The notes: a model not told the origin generated them from the sequence alone. Counted from the stretch's first letter, positions 16,601-31,600 are shown. The stretch: 64,000 nt of DNA from Undaria pinnatifida (GCA_012845835.1 JABAKD010000010.1:11102311-11166310); one strand, 5' to 3'. Made by a program: numbers and translations.

Positions 16601-19600
16601 TCTCCGCGCCGTAACAACATTGATGGTCTTGGCGATGGTTACGACAACAAATGGTCTTTTGTGACGTCACGACATTACTCGTGACATTTGTGACGTAACG
16701 TCAACACTCGTGATGTTCGCGACGCAACGGCAACCCTCACCGCGGTCTGTCACGGACTTATGCGTTGGCGTCAACGTTCATGGTCGTCGTGGCGTCGCGA
16801 CAACACTCGTTTTGTCTTCGCGAAATCGGTATGACAACAACGCATGGTCGTCGCGATGTAACGACAACACTCATTTTGTCTTCGCGACATCGTGACAACA
16901 ACTCATGGTCTTGGTGACGGAACGACAACACTCATTGTGGTCTGTACTTTCATGGGTCTCTGCATTGGCGCCAATCCGGACAATCTTCGTGACGATACGA
17001 CAAAACTCACGGTCTTCTTGCATGGACCACTGTGCATCGACCTGTGGGATGCAATGGTATCTCCTTCACGCGACTAACAACGACGATCGGTCAACTGCAA
17101 TGAAACTAGTCCGCGGGTTTCCCGTCCGGACATCTCATGCCTTACCGGTTGGTCCCGGGACCTCTCCTTAAGCTAGCGGAGGTCGGGAGCGGGGCGGCGG
17201 CGGCGGGCGCGGGGGCGGGGGTTGGAGCAGGCGGGCAGGAAGAACGGAGGCGTTTTTTGGTGCTTTACGAGATTGTGGCTTCGGAGGGTTCGGACCGCCC
17301 TCCTCCGACCAGCCGGGGTGAGCACCCTCTTCTGGTTCTGGTAGCAACTATATCAGTACCGGGGTGTGTACTGCAACCCCCCCCCCCCCCCTCCCCCAGT
17401 AAGAGCCGTGTTACATCTCGAAGAAGGAGATGCTTGGTCAATGGTCAAATGACGAAGGCAGCAAGCAACAAACGAGTACGACCCTCCCCCCTCCCCGCCC
17501 CTCTGCGAGAGCCTATGATCCTACGGGCAAATGTCTACGCCCGCCCCCCGCCCCCCCGCCCCCCCCCCCCCCCCCCCGTGCTGTGTGGGTTTATGGTCCT
17601 TCGGACTACGGCCGTGCATGATGTGATATTACACCCCCCGCGCGCGCCCCCGCCCCCGTCCCCGCCCTGCCCCCGCTACCCGTACGTTGCGTTCCGGGTC
17701 ACGCTGTTTACCGTGACTCCACGTGCACTTGTTATTGTTTGTCTTGCCGCCTTCGAGAACTTTTGCTCGTAGCGGTTGCAAGCGGTTTCGCACAGGGGAG
17801 CGTGTGTAGCGATCGCTAGAATGGCCGATTGCGTTGGTCTTCGAGACGATTAGCACCGGTGCGCCGCTGCTGCTGCTGCTGTTGTTGACAACATCAGTTG
17901 GGGACCTTTTTTTTTCAGCTGTGCATAGAGCATGCACCTTTGCAGAGCGTACACAGTAAGTTTTTTTCACTGTGCTACGAGCAAGGAACCGCCTCATTTT
18001 CCAACCTTTTTTTTGAGCTGTGCATAGAGCATGCACCTTTGCAGAGGGTACACAGTAGGTTTTTTCACTGTGGTACGAGCAATGAACCGCCTCATTTTCC
18101 AATTGGCACTTTTTTTTGGTAGGTTTGTCATGCCTTGAATGTGGTGAGCAAATATTGACAGCATCCATTCGAACCGCTTGGTCCCTCGGCCGCTCGGCGC
18201 CCGCTCTTGCCCCACCCCCCTCTCGCACCTGTGTCTCTTTCGTCTCTCCGGGAAGACGCTGCCTTGAGGGAGACTTCCCGGACCGTGTGCGGTCTTGTGA
18301 CGCCCGCGGGATACGGAGAGGCTCACGGCAGGTATTGCTCGTTTTATAAAAATATTTCAAGGACGTCAGAGCCGTGAGTTCGACGAATTTCGGGTCAATA
18401 CTCATCTTTGCAAGCTGCGTTGTTGGTACTTGTAATATACTATGTGGGTGAGTTTTTTCATATTGGAAGGGGTCATGTTGTTCTGTCAAAGAAACAAACA
18501 CATATATTGTTTTGTTTTTCAAGTCCAGAAGACACTTCACCTGTGAGACCGAGAAAAAGTTTATGTAATGTGCGGCGCAGCACCGTAAGGATAGCAAGCA
18601 CTTGTTGCTTCGACAGCGCCTACTGGTGGTTGTTTACCTATCACAGTCCTACGTTGCGGCAAAGGCTTATGCTGTGTCCTCCGCTTGCACGCACGAGACC
18701 GAGGGTGTTGAACGACGTCTCAGGGCACCAGTTTGTCCATTAACGGACAGTCGCAACTTTGTTCAGGAATAGTCACGAATTTGTTTTTTTGGAATAAATC
18801 ACGATGGGGGAGAGGACCAGTTTTATCTGCTGGCACTACTGTGGCTGCTCGACGTTCAGCGAGAAAGGTGGCGCACGTTCGTACGCTAGTGCGCTGGTGG
18901 TCCCTGAGACGCTTGTGGCTGCTCGATGTTGTAGCTAGGAGGGCAGCGCGCGTTCGTGCGCTAGTGCGCTTGTGACCCCCCTAAGACGCGGTTCGTAGCT
19001 TTTAGGTTTCCTGCGCCGCCGCCCACCCCGCCCCTCTACGTTGTTCACTGGTATATTCCTTCGGTCGGTCCTTTGGTTTTTGCTTCGGTTCTTCGGCGTA
19101 CAGGTACGAGAACGAGGCGCAGCTGAGCCACCTCTTTCCCGCAACGGTGAGTTTTGAAGCAGACGCACTCTCTATGTACTCTTCCTCACAGCTGGCATCG
19201 GCCGAACTGAATACTGTGTTGCTGCCATATTGGTGGTAGGGCTGTGGCTATGGGTTGGCTCACGATTACTCGCCGGATAGTTTTGTAGTTGGCTTAGGTA
19301 CCTAGACGCATGCCATGGCAATGGTCTTCCTAATATTCCCCCCGCCCCGGCCGGTGGTACCACCCAAACTTCTTGCGCCCTTGCTGACCACCGTGGAGCC
19401 ACCTCACCCAGGTTTAGGTTGCTTGTAGCCTTGCTTCCGCGCGCGGACGGCGAAGCCCGGTGACAAGCGAAAGGGGTCGGACGCGTTGGCCGAGGACTGC
19501 TCCCGGCAACGCTTGGCCCCCACTGCTCTATTTTGTACGGCTGTTGCCTTGAAGAGCTCAGATCCTCACCGAAAAAACGTTACTTTGACGAAAGCTAAAG

Positions 19601-22600
19601 GGGCCGTTCCTACCGAGCGCCGTAATAATCGCGAATCCTGACAAAATGTCACGATTTTTTTTTCATTTTGAAGTTCTGAAAAGTCAGTTTTTTTCAGACA
19701 AAAAAAAAAAATCTTTTTTTTTTGTGTTTTGTCAGGAATCCTGACGTCAATTTTCACGGAAGATGCCAGAACGATTCAAAAGTCCGGATTCAAAAGCAAT
19801 GCTAGGTGCTAAACACGATGTATATGGTATTCTAACGTTATCGGGGTGTTCCACAGTCGGTCGAAGGCGGTAACTAGTTTGGACAACACGTGTTGCTTCA
19901 ATCGCACGCGTTGCTGCAGGTTGGGTGCGTGCGCGGTACATATATGGATAGGGTGCCTTAGGGGGAACAAGTCATCCCACGGGGTAGGGGTTGCACTTTT
20001 TGAGCCAAAAAAAGGTACACCTTGTCATCCCACGGGGTAGGGATTGCAATTTTTGAGCCAAAAAAAGGTATACCTTTCCGGTTGAGCTTCTCGAGTGTAG
20101 AACTACTATCGGCTAACATGACAGTGTTACAATCATATTTTCTTTAAGGACTGGCAGAATAAAAACGTTGGTCGGGTTGCTTGCGCAGACGAATGTCTTG
20201 GAAGGCGTATTTCGCTCGGTGGATATGTTGAACTCCTCAGGGTAGGAACCCAGAAACTTGTGCTGCACCCCTGTAGCGTGGGATGACTCGAAACCATGTT
20301 TTTTTTTGCCCAAGCCCACTGTCCACGCGTATCGTCTCCCCTCGAAACGTGGAAGTTTAGTGCTACTCTACGGTCTATGTCGTATGTGCAGTATGTGCGT
20401 GTACGCGCATACGCTTACGCGCATGCTCTCGTCTTGTTTGGTGTGGATGAATTCATAACGCTATTATCTCCCTAAAACAACAAAAACGATTAATTGATTC
20501 TTCACACCCCTTATAGAACGCTAAATTAAGCTTTATAATGCGATCTCTTTGTCACCCGTACCCGTACTATGCCTTGTTACGAATATCCGCCTCCTTGCTG
20601 CGATCGACCTACCTACGTCACCCCCCCCCCCTTCCCTTCTCATCAGGACGGCTGCTTCGTCTCAACTTCGACTCACGGGGAACCTTCAGCCCTCTTGATA
20701 GAGGGCGGGGGCTACCTGGCCGCGGTGTACTCCATCCCCGAGATGAAGCTTCTCGGGAGGAAGGCGCTGTCTCTGCCGGTCACGAGGGCCTTGGCCACCC
20801 CTGATTGCCTGGGTTCGCAGCGCGGCAAGGTGAAGTTTTTATGTTTCGTTTTATGTTGTATTCGTTTTTCTAAAATTTATGTTCGATTTCTTTCTTTCAT
20901 TTTTTCATTTTTTTTTCATTCTCCGACGGATTGGTAAAACACTTAAAATTGAAATATGCTAAGAGGGACCGAGCGTCGTATTTACCAGGGCATTTCACGG
21001 ATCATGGCCCGACCCGCGGGTCGGATAAGGAATAAATCAAACTGTCGCGGGTCGAGTCGGGTCGGATCAGGTGGTGCTCGAAATATCACGGGACGGGTCA
21101 GGAGTTTGTCAAAACTCACGGGTTGGGTCGGGTCAGGCCGACCAGAAACCGACACGAACCGCGAGAAGCGACCCGTGAAAAGCCCTGGTATTTACCTGGT
21201 ACGTGCTTTTACAGTCTTAGGTTCCTCCTCTTGATATGTTTTGCTTACGGTCACGGAAGCACATGCAGCACGAACTTATCGAGTGAAATTGGACACACGA
21301 CACAGATGTATGCGTGGAAGAAGTATGAGGTGAGCTTAAGCTTTATTGTTGTACACCCGCCGGAGCATGGCATAAACCAACTACGAGCATTACGAAATAC
21401 CACCCTGGTCGGAAACAATGGCTACCTCGTACCGTATTATACACTTGGAATCGCGGAAAAATGCCCTTGCAAGGTATACTTGCCGCGTTTAGCGTGAATC
21501 CTTCGCCGAAGTAACTTAAAGAGTTGTTTCCTCGTATCCGGTGTGTTGTCCACTGCCCGTGCACCCTTTCACGTGTGTTTTTGTTGTTTTGCGTATGTTT
21601 CAGGTGTTGTACGTGGTTCGTTCTCCGCACCCGCCTTCCGGGTTTCTGGAAACCGTGGTTTACAGCGATCGGGGAGGGTTGCAGTGTCCAGAACCGCTTC
21701 TTCCTGTGAGTCAGCTCCTCTACGGCGTACCTTACCTTGCGTTTTTTGTTTGTGTTGCATGTCTTTTTTTGTTATTAGATCTACCTGTCATGGGAAGGTA
21801 GTTCCGTAGCAGGTAAACTCTTTCCTTGGTATGGAAGTGTGGAGACACGCCGATCTTCCCTTGTCAAGGAGGTGTGGAGACACACCGAGGTGAGTAGTAC
21901 GCGTAGCCGCGCGCTCGAGGGTCGGCAACGAGGGAACACCTCAGAGTGCCTCGAGGAGCCAGGATGGCCTTGTAAGGATTATATAGTGACAACGAGGCGG
22001 TGCGATCCATGGTGGGGGGTGGTGCCTGGTGTCCACGCTGTAATATGTTTTGGATACAGATAGGTACCCTGGTAGACTGTAATTGTATGTTTTGAAAGCT
22101 GATTTGAATATTTTGAGATGAAATATTCAACTATTAATAAGTACCAGGTATGACTTTATTACTTTACATATTTATTTATTTGTTTATTAATACACCTGAT
22201 TTGTTTTTTAAACGATAAGACTACTTGTATGTTTTTATGTTTCTCTGCTTATCAAGGTGGGGACTGCAGCGGGATGGGCCAGCGGTCGACCTTACGCCAA
22301 CGCGCATTTAATGCTGGAACCTTCTGAGCGCGTCGTCGACGCCAAGTTTCAGCAACTCAATACGGTGGCTGAGCTCCTGGCCTGGGGCTACCGGGTGAGC
22401 GAGCTGCCGATGACTTTCTTTGGTGACAATACTCGAGCTGTCGTTGTGCCCGCTAGCTATTTGTATCATATTTGTATCATTTTGGACGATTGTCCATGGG
22501 ATCTGAAATAGTGAAGCGGATGCTGTAGAACTGTAGTCACACCAGCGCGATGCCTGTGCTGCTGTGTTATTTGCTGCTTTAGAACATCCCAGCGCCGCTG

Positions 22601-25600
22601 CTGCGCATACGTGGTTGTTCGTGAAGAGCAGACATGAATAAAAAAAAAACGAACTTCTCCCTCCCATTTCGCCGTTGCCCTTTGCCCCCGCTTCCCTCGC
22701 CTTTTACCGCCCCCCTCTAATGTTCTACTCCTGGTCGTTGCCTCCTACGGCCCCCCTTACCCCCCCCCCCCGCCCCCCCTGCCCCTTTCCTTCTACCCCC
22801 CCGCCCCCCTCCATTTGATGGTGCTATCTTCCGTGACGCAACCCCCCCACTGGCGCAAACGCCTAACCAGCGAGGCGGACCAGAAAGCAACAACAGCAGC
22901 GGCGGTAACGCTCCTCCTGCCGTGCCTATGCTCGCCGTTCTTACCACACGGCGCGTGCTTATGCTTTCGGCGGCGCGATTGACGCCAATCGCGGAAGCGT
23001 GGGGGCACCCCCCTGACAGTCGCTCTGCGTTGGGCGCGTCGGGAGGGCTGTCGGTGTCGGCCGTTTCCATCGCGTGGACTGGATCGAGCCTCGTGTGCAC
23101 GCTGGAGGACGGCAGGTGAACGGGATGCTTCAGAGATCGCGGGGGGGAGCGGGGGGGGGGGGGGTGCACTCAGTATGTGCATGGCCGTAGTCGTATGATT
23201 GTGTGTAGTACGGAACGTAGATTGACCGCAGCAGCCCTTTTTTATGCTTTGGTGTCGAAGATGCTGTGTAATCGTCCATTTTTTTTCCACCCATTTTTTC
23301 CTGGGCGGGCCGCCCCTGCTGGGGCAGGAGGCCTCATCTAGTCCAATACTTACGGTAAATGATTGGTGTGGGCGGCGCGAGTACACAACATCGGTAAAAT
23401 GCCCAGATCATCGTTTACATCGTTCACACCGACCGCGTTTATTCTGATCCCGCTCTGAACCCCCCCCCCCGCTCTTCTGCCCCAATTCCGCCCGTGAATG
23501 AAATCAATCCAGGGTTGTCTACCTCGTCCCGGGGGACGGCATGACAAACGCCTCCAAGAGGATCGAAGAGCCCGACATCCCCGGGGGCGGCCCTGCGTTC
23601 TCCAGCCCATGGCGCCCGCTGTGCTCCGTGGACACACGTCTCTGTGCAGGAGGGATTGGTATCGCCGCGTGCTTGCCGGACCGGCTTTGCCTCGTGGCAA
23701 GGGGAGGGTCAGGGGGCGGAATTTCTCATCTCATCACTAGGTGAGGCGGGGCGGAGGGGGGATCAGAAAGCGAGCCTGTTGGTTTTTGTCTGCGGTATCT
23801 AATAACAATGCGACAAGTGAACAAGGATAGGGTTCATCTGGTGGGTGCGTATCGTTGTCTATTTTTTGTAGGAGAGTTAGCCTTGTGTTTTTTTTTCGTA
23901 TTTTTCTTTTTCTTTGGGCATAAAAGAGGGACAGCCATGCCCACGCTCTCCAAAACAAGCCCTTGACTTTTATTGTAGAGCTCCTAGTTTGCAGCAGTCG
24001 TTCCGTCTCTGGTCGTAAGTGTAAGGACCGTTTGTTATGTAATGTTCATGCCCAGAAGGTTTTATATTTCCGTCATGCTACCCACTTTTGGCTTGCTTTG
24101 ACGGGGAGCACCTGTTTAATAAAGCACAAACGTGCTTCGTGCACTTGACTTGGCATTTATTGCCAAGTCTGTGAGGATAACGCTTCGTAAATTTCCAACA
24201 CTCCCCATTGATAGACTAACGAATAAGCTAATCCGAAGCCGTCATCCGATATTCAAGAAAGTACGCCCAAGGTACGGAAGTCCGCCTCACAAGTTGTTCT
24301 TAAAGCTCCGGTAGGATACAGCTCACCCTTGGTGCGACTCGCTGAACTCCTCACGGCGCTTTGCGCTTGGTGCACGCGATGCCTGCCTAGTCAGTGAAAA
24401 CCCGACATGCTTTGTCCCGGCATAGTAGGGATGCTAGGGTCTAATAGCTATGGCCATACCACTACGGCCATGCATGAATATCGAGTACCCCCCCCCCCCC
24501 CCCCCTGATAGACTATCGCCGTGCACGACACTGATTGTACCCCCCACCCCCCGCTCCCCTGATATCTTTGCTCGTGTGTACAGGCCTCTTTTCCCCTTGG
24601 AGCCGCTCGTTACCGGCGTCTTAGCTGCATCCGGATCCGCGTCGCCGCTACCGCCGTCGCACTATCCGCAAAGCAGCACGCACGGCGGCGTGGGTGACCT
24701 GGCGTTAGATGGAGGCACTCTTGACGTGCTGAGACGGTCAGTGACTTTATATATTCCGTGCGCTGTTCGTTACGCGTGCTGCGACAACGGTAAAAGCCTT
24801 GTTTTCTTTTCCGCCTTCAAGAATTTGACTTACAGGGGTCCCCCGACGGACAAAGTATTTCTACACGGTGGGAGCACGATGTGTGCCTTGCAAAGGTGCT
24901 ATTAGCCGGTAGTAGTTGTCATGTATAAAACCTTGGCCGCGAGATTGTTGGTCGTGTTCGCTTTGTTTTGCGCTTTCTTGTAACGTTTTCTCGAAAAAAA
25001 AGTCGGCCTTTTTTGGGAGAGGGGGGGGGGGGGGTATAGAGCTTGAGTAAGGAGCCTCGTTGAAGTTTGGATGCATCCCTACCGTTGGATGCCCTCTCGT
25101 GGGGCACAGCCACCCCGCAGCCTAGGTGTTGCACGTGCTGGGCCAAAACACTTGGTGGCCGGTTGGGCTCCTCGAAAGCGAGGAACTACCGGTTTTGTTC
25201 GGATAGTTTTTTTTTGCGAGTATGTGACGCGTGCTACGATAGAAGTGCACCATTTGTTCCGTGAGGTTCTTCAATTTGGGAGCTTAAGACCTCTCTTGAG
25301 GCAAAAAACTGATTTTTGGAGCAAAAAAATAAGAACTTGTACGGGACGCAGAATCCCGTGGCCTATGGGAACACAACGAGAACCACGCAAAAAAAAATGA
25401 ATAAAGAAAGAAAGAAGCCTAGTTCCGACGATTTGGGGTTGAGGAGTCCCGGACTGATTCTACGATAGCCCCCCCCAAAGCCAGCTTTATTTTTTTTCTT
25501 ACGAACGTTTCATGGTTGCCCAACACGAGGAGGAATGCTATTGACAAAAGGTCTCCACATAGTTTCTTGTGTTCCAAAGGTCTATCGAACGATGACATTC

Positions 25601-28600
25601 GGGGTTTCAAGGGGCGCAGTGTTTGAGGAGATACGGCCGGGAGCTGGTTTCAAAACCGGCGATTTCGTTGAAGAAAAGTTGGGGGGGCTACCGTAGTAAG
25701 ATTCCCCGTCGTTCAGAAGCCGTTTCAGGCGAAAAAGTGCTGCAGTGCTACGACCTCTGTCGTAGCGTGCGTCGTGTTTGTTTTTAGGACTAGCGCGTAT
25801 CATAGGAATGTTTGGTCGGATTTACGCGAGCGAATGCCTTCGCAGTCAGATTTACGGTGAGATATTGAGCAGCTTCTCATCGCGTTATTTAGGAGCTCAG
25901 AAAGTTCTTAGAATCCGCTGCACCCCGTATAGCGTGGGATGCCGCTGGGTCAACGCTTGTGTTTGTTCGGACGTTGCAGCAGTCCTAGGGACGTTGTGCG
26001 GTCCCAGGCGACGCTATGCAAGCTTTCTTGAAAAAAAAACGCACCGCTTAACCCTCTAGGGAGTTGATTTATATTGATTATACAGTAGTATACAGACCAG
26101 AGAGCGACGAGCGCGGTCTAACCAAGCGTCTAGAGGGTAAAACCTTAAGGCAATCCGAGTATTGTCCTGCCTCACGCTTTGCCTCACAGCTAGCTTCCTG
26201 CGTTGCAGGTCGAACACATGTCCTGCCCGAGCAGGTATGGATTGCTTCATGTGGCCGATGCTGCAATCGTCATTTTTTTTGCGTGTGGAGTTCCTAAGTG
26301 GTTAAGGCGTGTTCCTCGGCCGAGCCATACTGACCCTCTTACTCGATATTTCAGTGCTTCAGTCTGTTCTGGGATGCCGCTTGTAGCAAGGTCAGGCCTT
26401 AGCAGAAATCGAATGTATGCACGCGTTTGTCACGTGGTAGGCGTCGGACTAAGAAAGGGTTTCCCAAGAGTACTGTAGTAATATGAGTTGGTCTTGTTTA
26501 CTTCCCGCCAGGGACACCGGCAGAAACATAATATTGCGACCTTCCACGATAGGGCATGCTCAAACCTCCTGTCCACCCACAAACGTCCATCGATCGGCCC
26601 ACCTCTCCAACAGCACCCAAACTGCGTTCCAGATGCAACTACTAGAGGGTAAGGAGCGTTGCTGCCTGGTCTGTCCTCTGCTTGCTGCATCTTCGACGGC
26701 GGTGTCCATGCCGACATTATCTCTCCTCAATAGCCCCCACGGGTACCCCAAAAGGAAAACAGAAAGGGCAAAGCAAAGGGGAAAACAGCTAAAGGGACAA
26801 AGAAACGAAATAAGGATGTTGTCGCCTTTCTGCCAACCACGTATGGGTCTACGTCTTCGCTGTGGACGGGGTTTTCGGTGTGGCGGGCATCGCTCTAGTC
26901 CCCCGGGAACGCTCAATTCCCTTGCGAATACTCTTGCCCGTTTTAAATGCATCATTTTTCCTTCGCACGCGTACCTAGTGGCTCATGCCCGTTTGTGAGA
27001 TTTTGTTTTTGAATACCACTTCTACTCTCCAGCTCAACTCGTAAGAGTTTTTTACCCTCAGCGACCTCCTGGACATGCCGTGGTCACAAGTTGTCTTCCC
27101 TGCCGCCCCCCCCGCCGGTACTTGTCTCCATTTTTATCGCGCATAGCTAGGGTCCAGCGTTCCCTCTTTTCAGCTTTTAGTGCTCGTCAATTTTGCATCG
27201 AATTTCGCAGACTCACGCTCTCCGCGCTTCTCCGCCTGTCGATTTGTAAGAAAGGGTCCCTTTGTGAGATGCGAACCTACGAGCTCGAGCTCAATGGTTG
27301 CGCTTACTACTGGACCACCGGGGATTAGACCATTTCAACACCTCCACCCCTATCCGCTTTGGGGCTCCTGTGCTAACTTCGTTGACTACCCCAGAGCAGC
27401 AGACGCCAGCGAAAAAAAAAAAACATGCCGGCGCGTAATCACTCCTCCACCCCCACCCTATGTCCCGTGTGATGTCGGCGCGTGTTCACCCCCCCCCCCC
27501 GCCGCCCCTACCCTAATGCCTCGTTTGCCTCCACTGCCTGCCCCGACCGTGTGTAACATCACGCTTTCATCCCAGGATCGTAGCACGGTACTCCCCCCCC
27601 CGAGCACGCCTTCCACGTGGTACGAGCCCCGGCGATGGACCGGGGCTCGGCGCTGGTGCGACCTGCGCGGTGTTTCGTCTCCTTTCCCGCTACGGGCTCC
27701 ATGTTTTGGCGGCAGAGGTGACGGGATTGAATGCTGCGGGGGGGGAAAGGGTCGAGGCTCGATCGGCAGATGTGTTCATGCGCAGGTATGTCAGGATTGC
27801 ACTCATTGGGGGGTGGTCTTGTTTCCCCCGTACCTCTGCTAGGAGGGCGGCGTTATGCGCGTTTTGCTGTTTTGTATGCGTTTTTTACTGTTATGGGGGG
27901 GGCGCACTGCTACGACCAATCGTTCGTGGCGGCGGTATCGTAGTGGTGTTAACAAAAAAGTTGGCGCGGCTGAAATGGCATACATAGTACTTTAGAAGTA
28001 TCTATCTGCTTGCGTACGAGCTGAAAAACGGCCCGTTCTGCATACCTATGTTCCTACCTGGTATGTAGTGGCCTGTTATGCAGTGGTAGTTCAACTTTCG
28101 ACGAGGCTAGAATGGCACGGATGCTTCGAAGTGTTTTTCTCAGGTGTGCGAGTTGAAAAACGCTCCGTCTGCTTGTCTGCATACCGCATGATACGCGCCC
28201 GGCAATCCAGGCGACCTTGGATCTCCCCCCTGGAGCGGAGTCACTGCGCCTTCAAGCTTGACCTTCCTTTGACCGCCATGATCGAGGGGATTGGCGACGA
28301 TCCGGCCCTCGCGGACACCTCTGGAGATCCCGACGCGATGACGTCAGCCCTACTGCCGGCGGTGGACAGCCGGTACGATATGATGCCTCACGCTTAACCC
28401 GGTTTTTTTCCGTACAACGTTTTTTTTCGCACAGAGCAGTTGGAACTAGCGTGGGATCATTTATTGTGGTAAATAAGTAGGGTTTTTCCCGGGTCTGGCT
28501 ATTTTTCTCGGGTCGGATAGGGTCAGGGTGTCCCGGTCCGATCCGATCCGCGATATGTGAAAACCTCTTGGCCCGACTCGACCCGACCCGAGAGTGTCCC

Positions 28601-31600
28601 GGTCCAATCCGATCCGCGATGTTTGAAAACCTCTTGGCCCGACCCGACCCGACCCGACCCGACCCGACCCGACCCGACCCGACCCGACCCGATCCGACCC
28701 GACCCGACCCGACCCGACCCGACCCGACCCGACCCGACCCGACCCGACCCGACCCGACCCGACCCGACCCGACCCGACCCGACCCGACCCGACCCGACCC
28801 GACCCGACCCGACCCGACCCGACCCGACCCGACCCGACCCGACCCGACCCGACCCGACCCGACCGGACCTGACCCGACCCGACCCGACCCGACCCGACCC
28901 GACCCGACCCGACCCGTGAGATTTCGAAACACCATTTGATCCGACCCGACCCGACTCGACTCGACGTGCAAGTTTTTGAATGCCTCATGACCCGACCTGT
29001 CCCGGTCCGATCCGATCCGCCATATTTGAAAACCTCTTGGCCCGACCCGACCCGACCCGACCCGACCCGTAATATTTTGTAACACCATTTGATCCAACCC
29101 GACCCGACTCGACTCGACCTGCGAGTTTTTGAATGCCTCATGGCCCGACCCGCGGGTGGGGTCATGATCCGTGGAAAGCCTTAGTAAAAACGAGTTTCCC
29201 GTTTGGAACTAGCTGCACCCGTATTTTTTGGGGTGCACCGTACTTGAGAGATTTGTACAGGATATTTTTTTGTGGTTGTTGAAATCAGGTTTGAGCTTGG
29301 TGCGCTGGTTTCATGTGTTTTTTCGTTTTTTTCCCGCGTTGCTTTCATTTTTTGTGACGTTGGGGAAGGGGGGGGGAGGTCATACGCTTTCAGGTTGTTT
29401 TGTGGTTGCCTGTTGCTTTTTCTTGCGAGATGAGGGAGAGGGATGGGCACGCACGAGCAAGCAAACACGCGACACATCGTAGGTGAAAATGTGGTGAGCT
29501 CAAGGTTCAGTTTTATCGATCTGCCTGAGGGTTACATGCACACAAAACTCGACCTCGAGCTCAGTGGGAGAGGTGTTGTGCTTGTGTGGGGCGGGGACGG
29601 TGTCGTACGGTGCTGTGGATTTTGTTGACACTTGTGTTTTGCTTCCTATTATGTCGGATAGGCTCATGCCGCCGCATTGGTTGTCCACATGAGGGCAGTT
29701 GGGTGTCTTTTTTGTCATGCAAGTGGTGGTTTAAACCAGCAGTGTCCCTTTCTTGAGTCGTTGTCCCCATTTCGCACCCACGACTGTCTTTAACGTCTAT
29801 CCGTTCCCCTGATCCGTCGGTCTATTCGCGACACCATCACCGCCACCACCACCACCACCATCACCACCACCACCACCACCACCACCACCACCACCACTAC
29901 CACCACCCCCGTTTACGCAAACGTCACGCATGGCCGTCGTCGACGATTGTGTTGACGAAAACTGATGGCCACGACAACAAACGACGACAACGACAATAAA
30001 TGGCGGCGGCGGCGACGCGGGCGGCAACCATAAACCCACCGCCGACAACATGATTAACCCACAACGACAACGGGTACGGCTACGGCTACACCACGTCCAC
30101 GGCTCTAAAAGACTATCTAAGATCGCGCTTATCCTCGCTGAACACAGCGACCGTCTCGGTCTCCACGACGACGCGGCACGCCTCTTCGACCTCTCCGGAC
30201 ACGACGACAAGCTGGCGGCATATCTCAACGGTCGGATCCAAGCCGTATCCGACGTTGAACAAGATTGTCCTAACGGTCGAATCCAAGCGCACCTTGGCCA
30301 AGAATCTGTCACCGTCGAGGAAGTCGCCGCCGTTAATGAGCGGCTGAGAGCTTTGATATCTGCCAGAGAAGCTGCAGGGGTAGCCGGGGGTGGAATGGAA
30401 GGGGCGGGGGTGGGAGGAGCGGCGGCGTACGCGTACTTGTTTCGACGTGCGTCTTTGTTAGCTGGCGTGTCGCGTCTTCCGCAGGTGAGATGCTGATGTA
30501 TTAGCCCCTCAGGGCCCCACATGTAGCAGCAAGTACAAAATGACTTGTGCTCTCGCGATCAACCGTCTTTTTGCTGTGTGAGCACGCCATACGTACAAGT
30601 ACAAGTACAGTATATCTCGCTGCGCGCGTGTCGTGCGGCCGCTGTTTGTTGCAGTTCGGATAGTCCATTCGTTTGTAACGATACCCTACCCCAGCCGCCC
30701 GGTTTTTTTTTCGCTTTTTTTTTTCATGGTCGGTGCCGCAATTTTCGTCAGATGTTTTTTTTGTTGTGAATTCCCGATAGGGTTAACGCTTTTACAACTG
30801 GAAACCCGTTTTGGGGGGACGAATTACTTGGAATAAGTATGGGGAGGGGCTTCGGGGCTCTCAAGGGGGAGTTTTAAGCCCGTCTAGGGTTTACATTCTA
30901 CCGTTTCGGGGACGACCCGCGCTGCTTTTTAACCCTTTAGGGGGGAAGGGGCATTCGTAGAACTACTTACAAATAAGAAATGCGGTCACCATGATTATAT
31001 GTAGCACGGCTTTTTCTTTTTTTCTCTTTTTTTCTCTTTTTATGGTCTGGCTTGTTTTTGTTGTGTTCTCGTACACCTCGGTACGTGAGCATTTTCACTT
31101 GTTTTACCTTGATGAATTTTGCGGCTGTTTGGTTTACTCTGTCTCACAGTCTGTGACCACATAATTCGTACCTGGTATCTTCTCTAGGATGAAGAATCGG
31201 TACGAACGCTGGGCGTACTGATGTCGTAGGGTAGAAAGAACGGTTTGATGTGAAGACAACACACACAGAGTGCGCCACGCACGATAGTTGGTGCTGCGCG
31301 CGTGTCGTGCAACTCAGGACTTGCGCGGGAGTCCCGCATGAGAAGTCTTTCGCCCTCTTAAGCTACAATAGCGGCCCGTGTAGCTTTGTGTGTCTCATCC
31401 TGCAATCGTCAGCTTTATTTCCTCAGTTTTTCCCCTCTGAAGCCCGGAACGGGTTATAATCCGTTTAGAACCCCAAAACCCCTCCCTATACTAATTACAA
31501 GTAGTTTGTCCTCGAAAACGGGTTTCCAGCGGTAGAAGCGTACCACGATAGGGGTAGCACATTTCCACTTAACCCCTTTAGAGCCCCAAAATCCCTCCCT

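Noticed and set aside
17629..18597. 322-codon frame on the - strand
   Set aside because: Covers a tandem duplication and exon 11 antisense; no family resemblance.
26285..26350. tRNA-like A box (CCTAAGTGGTTAAGGCG)
   Set aside because: No matching B box or acceptor stem found downstream; possibly a SINE head remnant.
26560..26955. 131-codon frame on - strand
   Set aside because: No recognisable composition, start context or neighbours; within a repeat-rich intron.
27245..27322. A tRNA gene on the - strand
   Set aside because: T stem and acceptor stem do not pair well, and the sequence continues into the SINE body.
28252..29165. Gly-Ser-Arg-Val and Asp-Pro-Thr-Arg polypeptides
   Set aside because: The period-5 GACCC array keeps every frame open.
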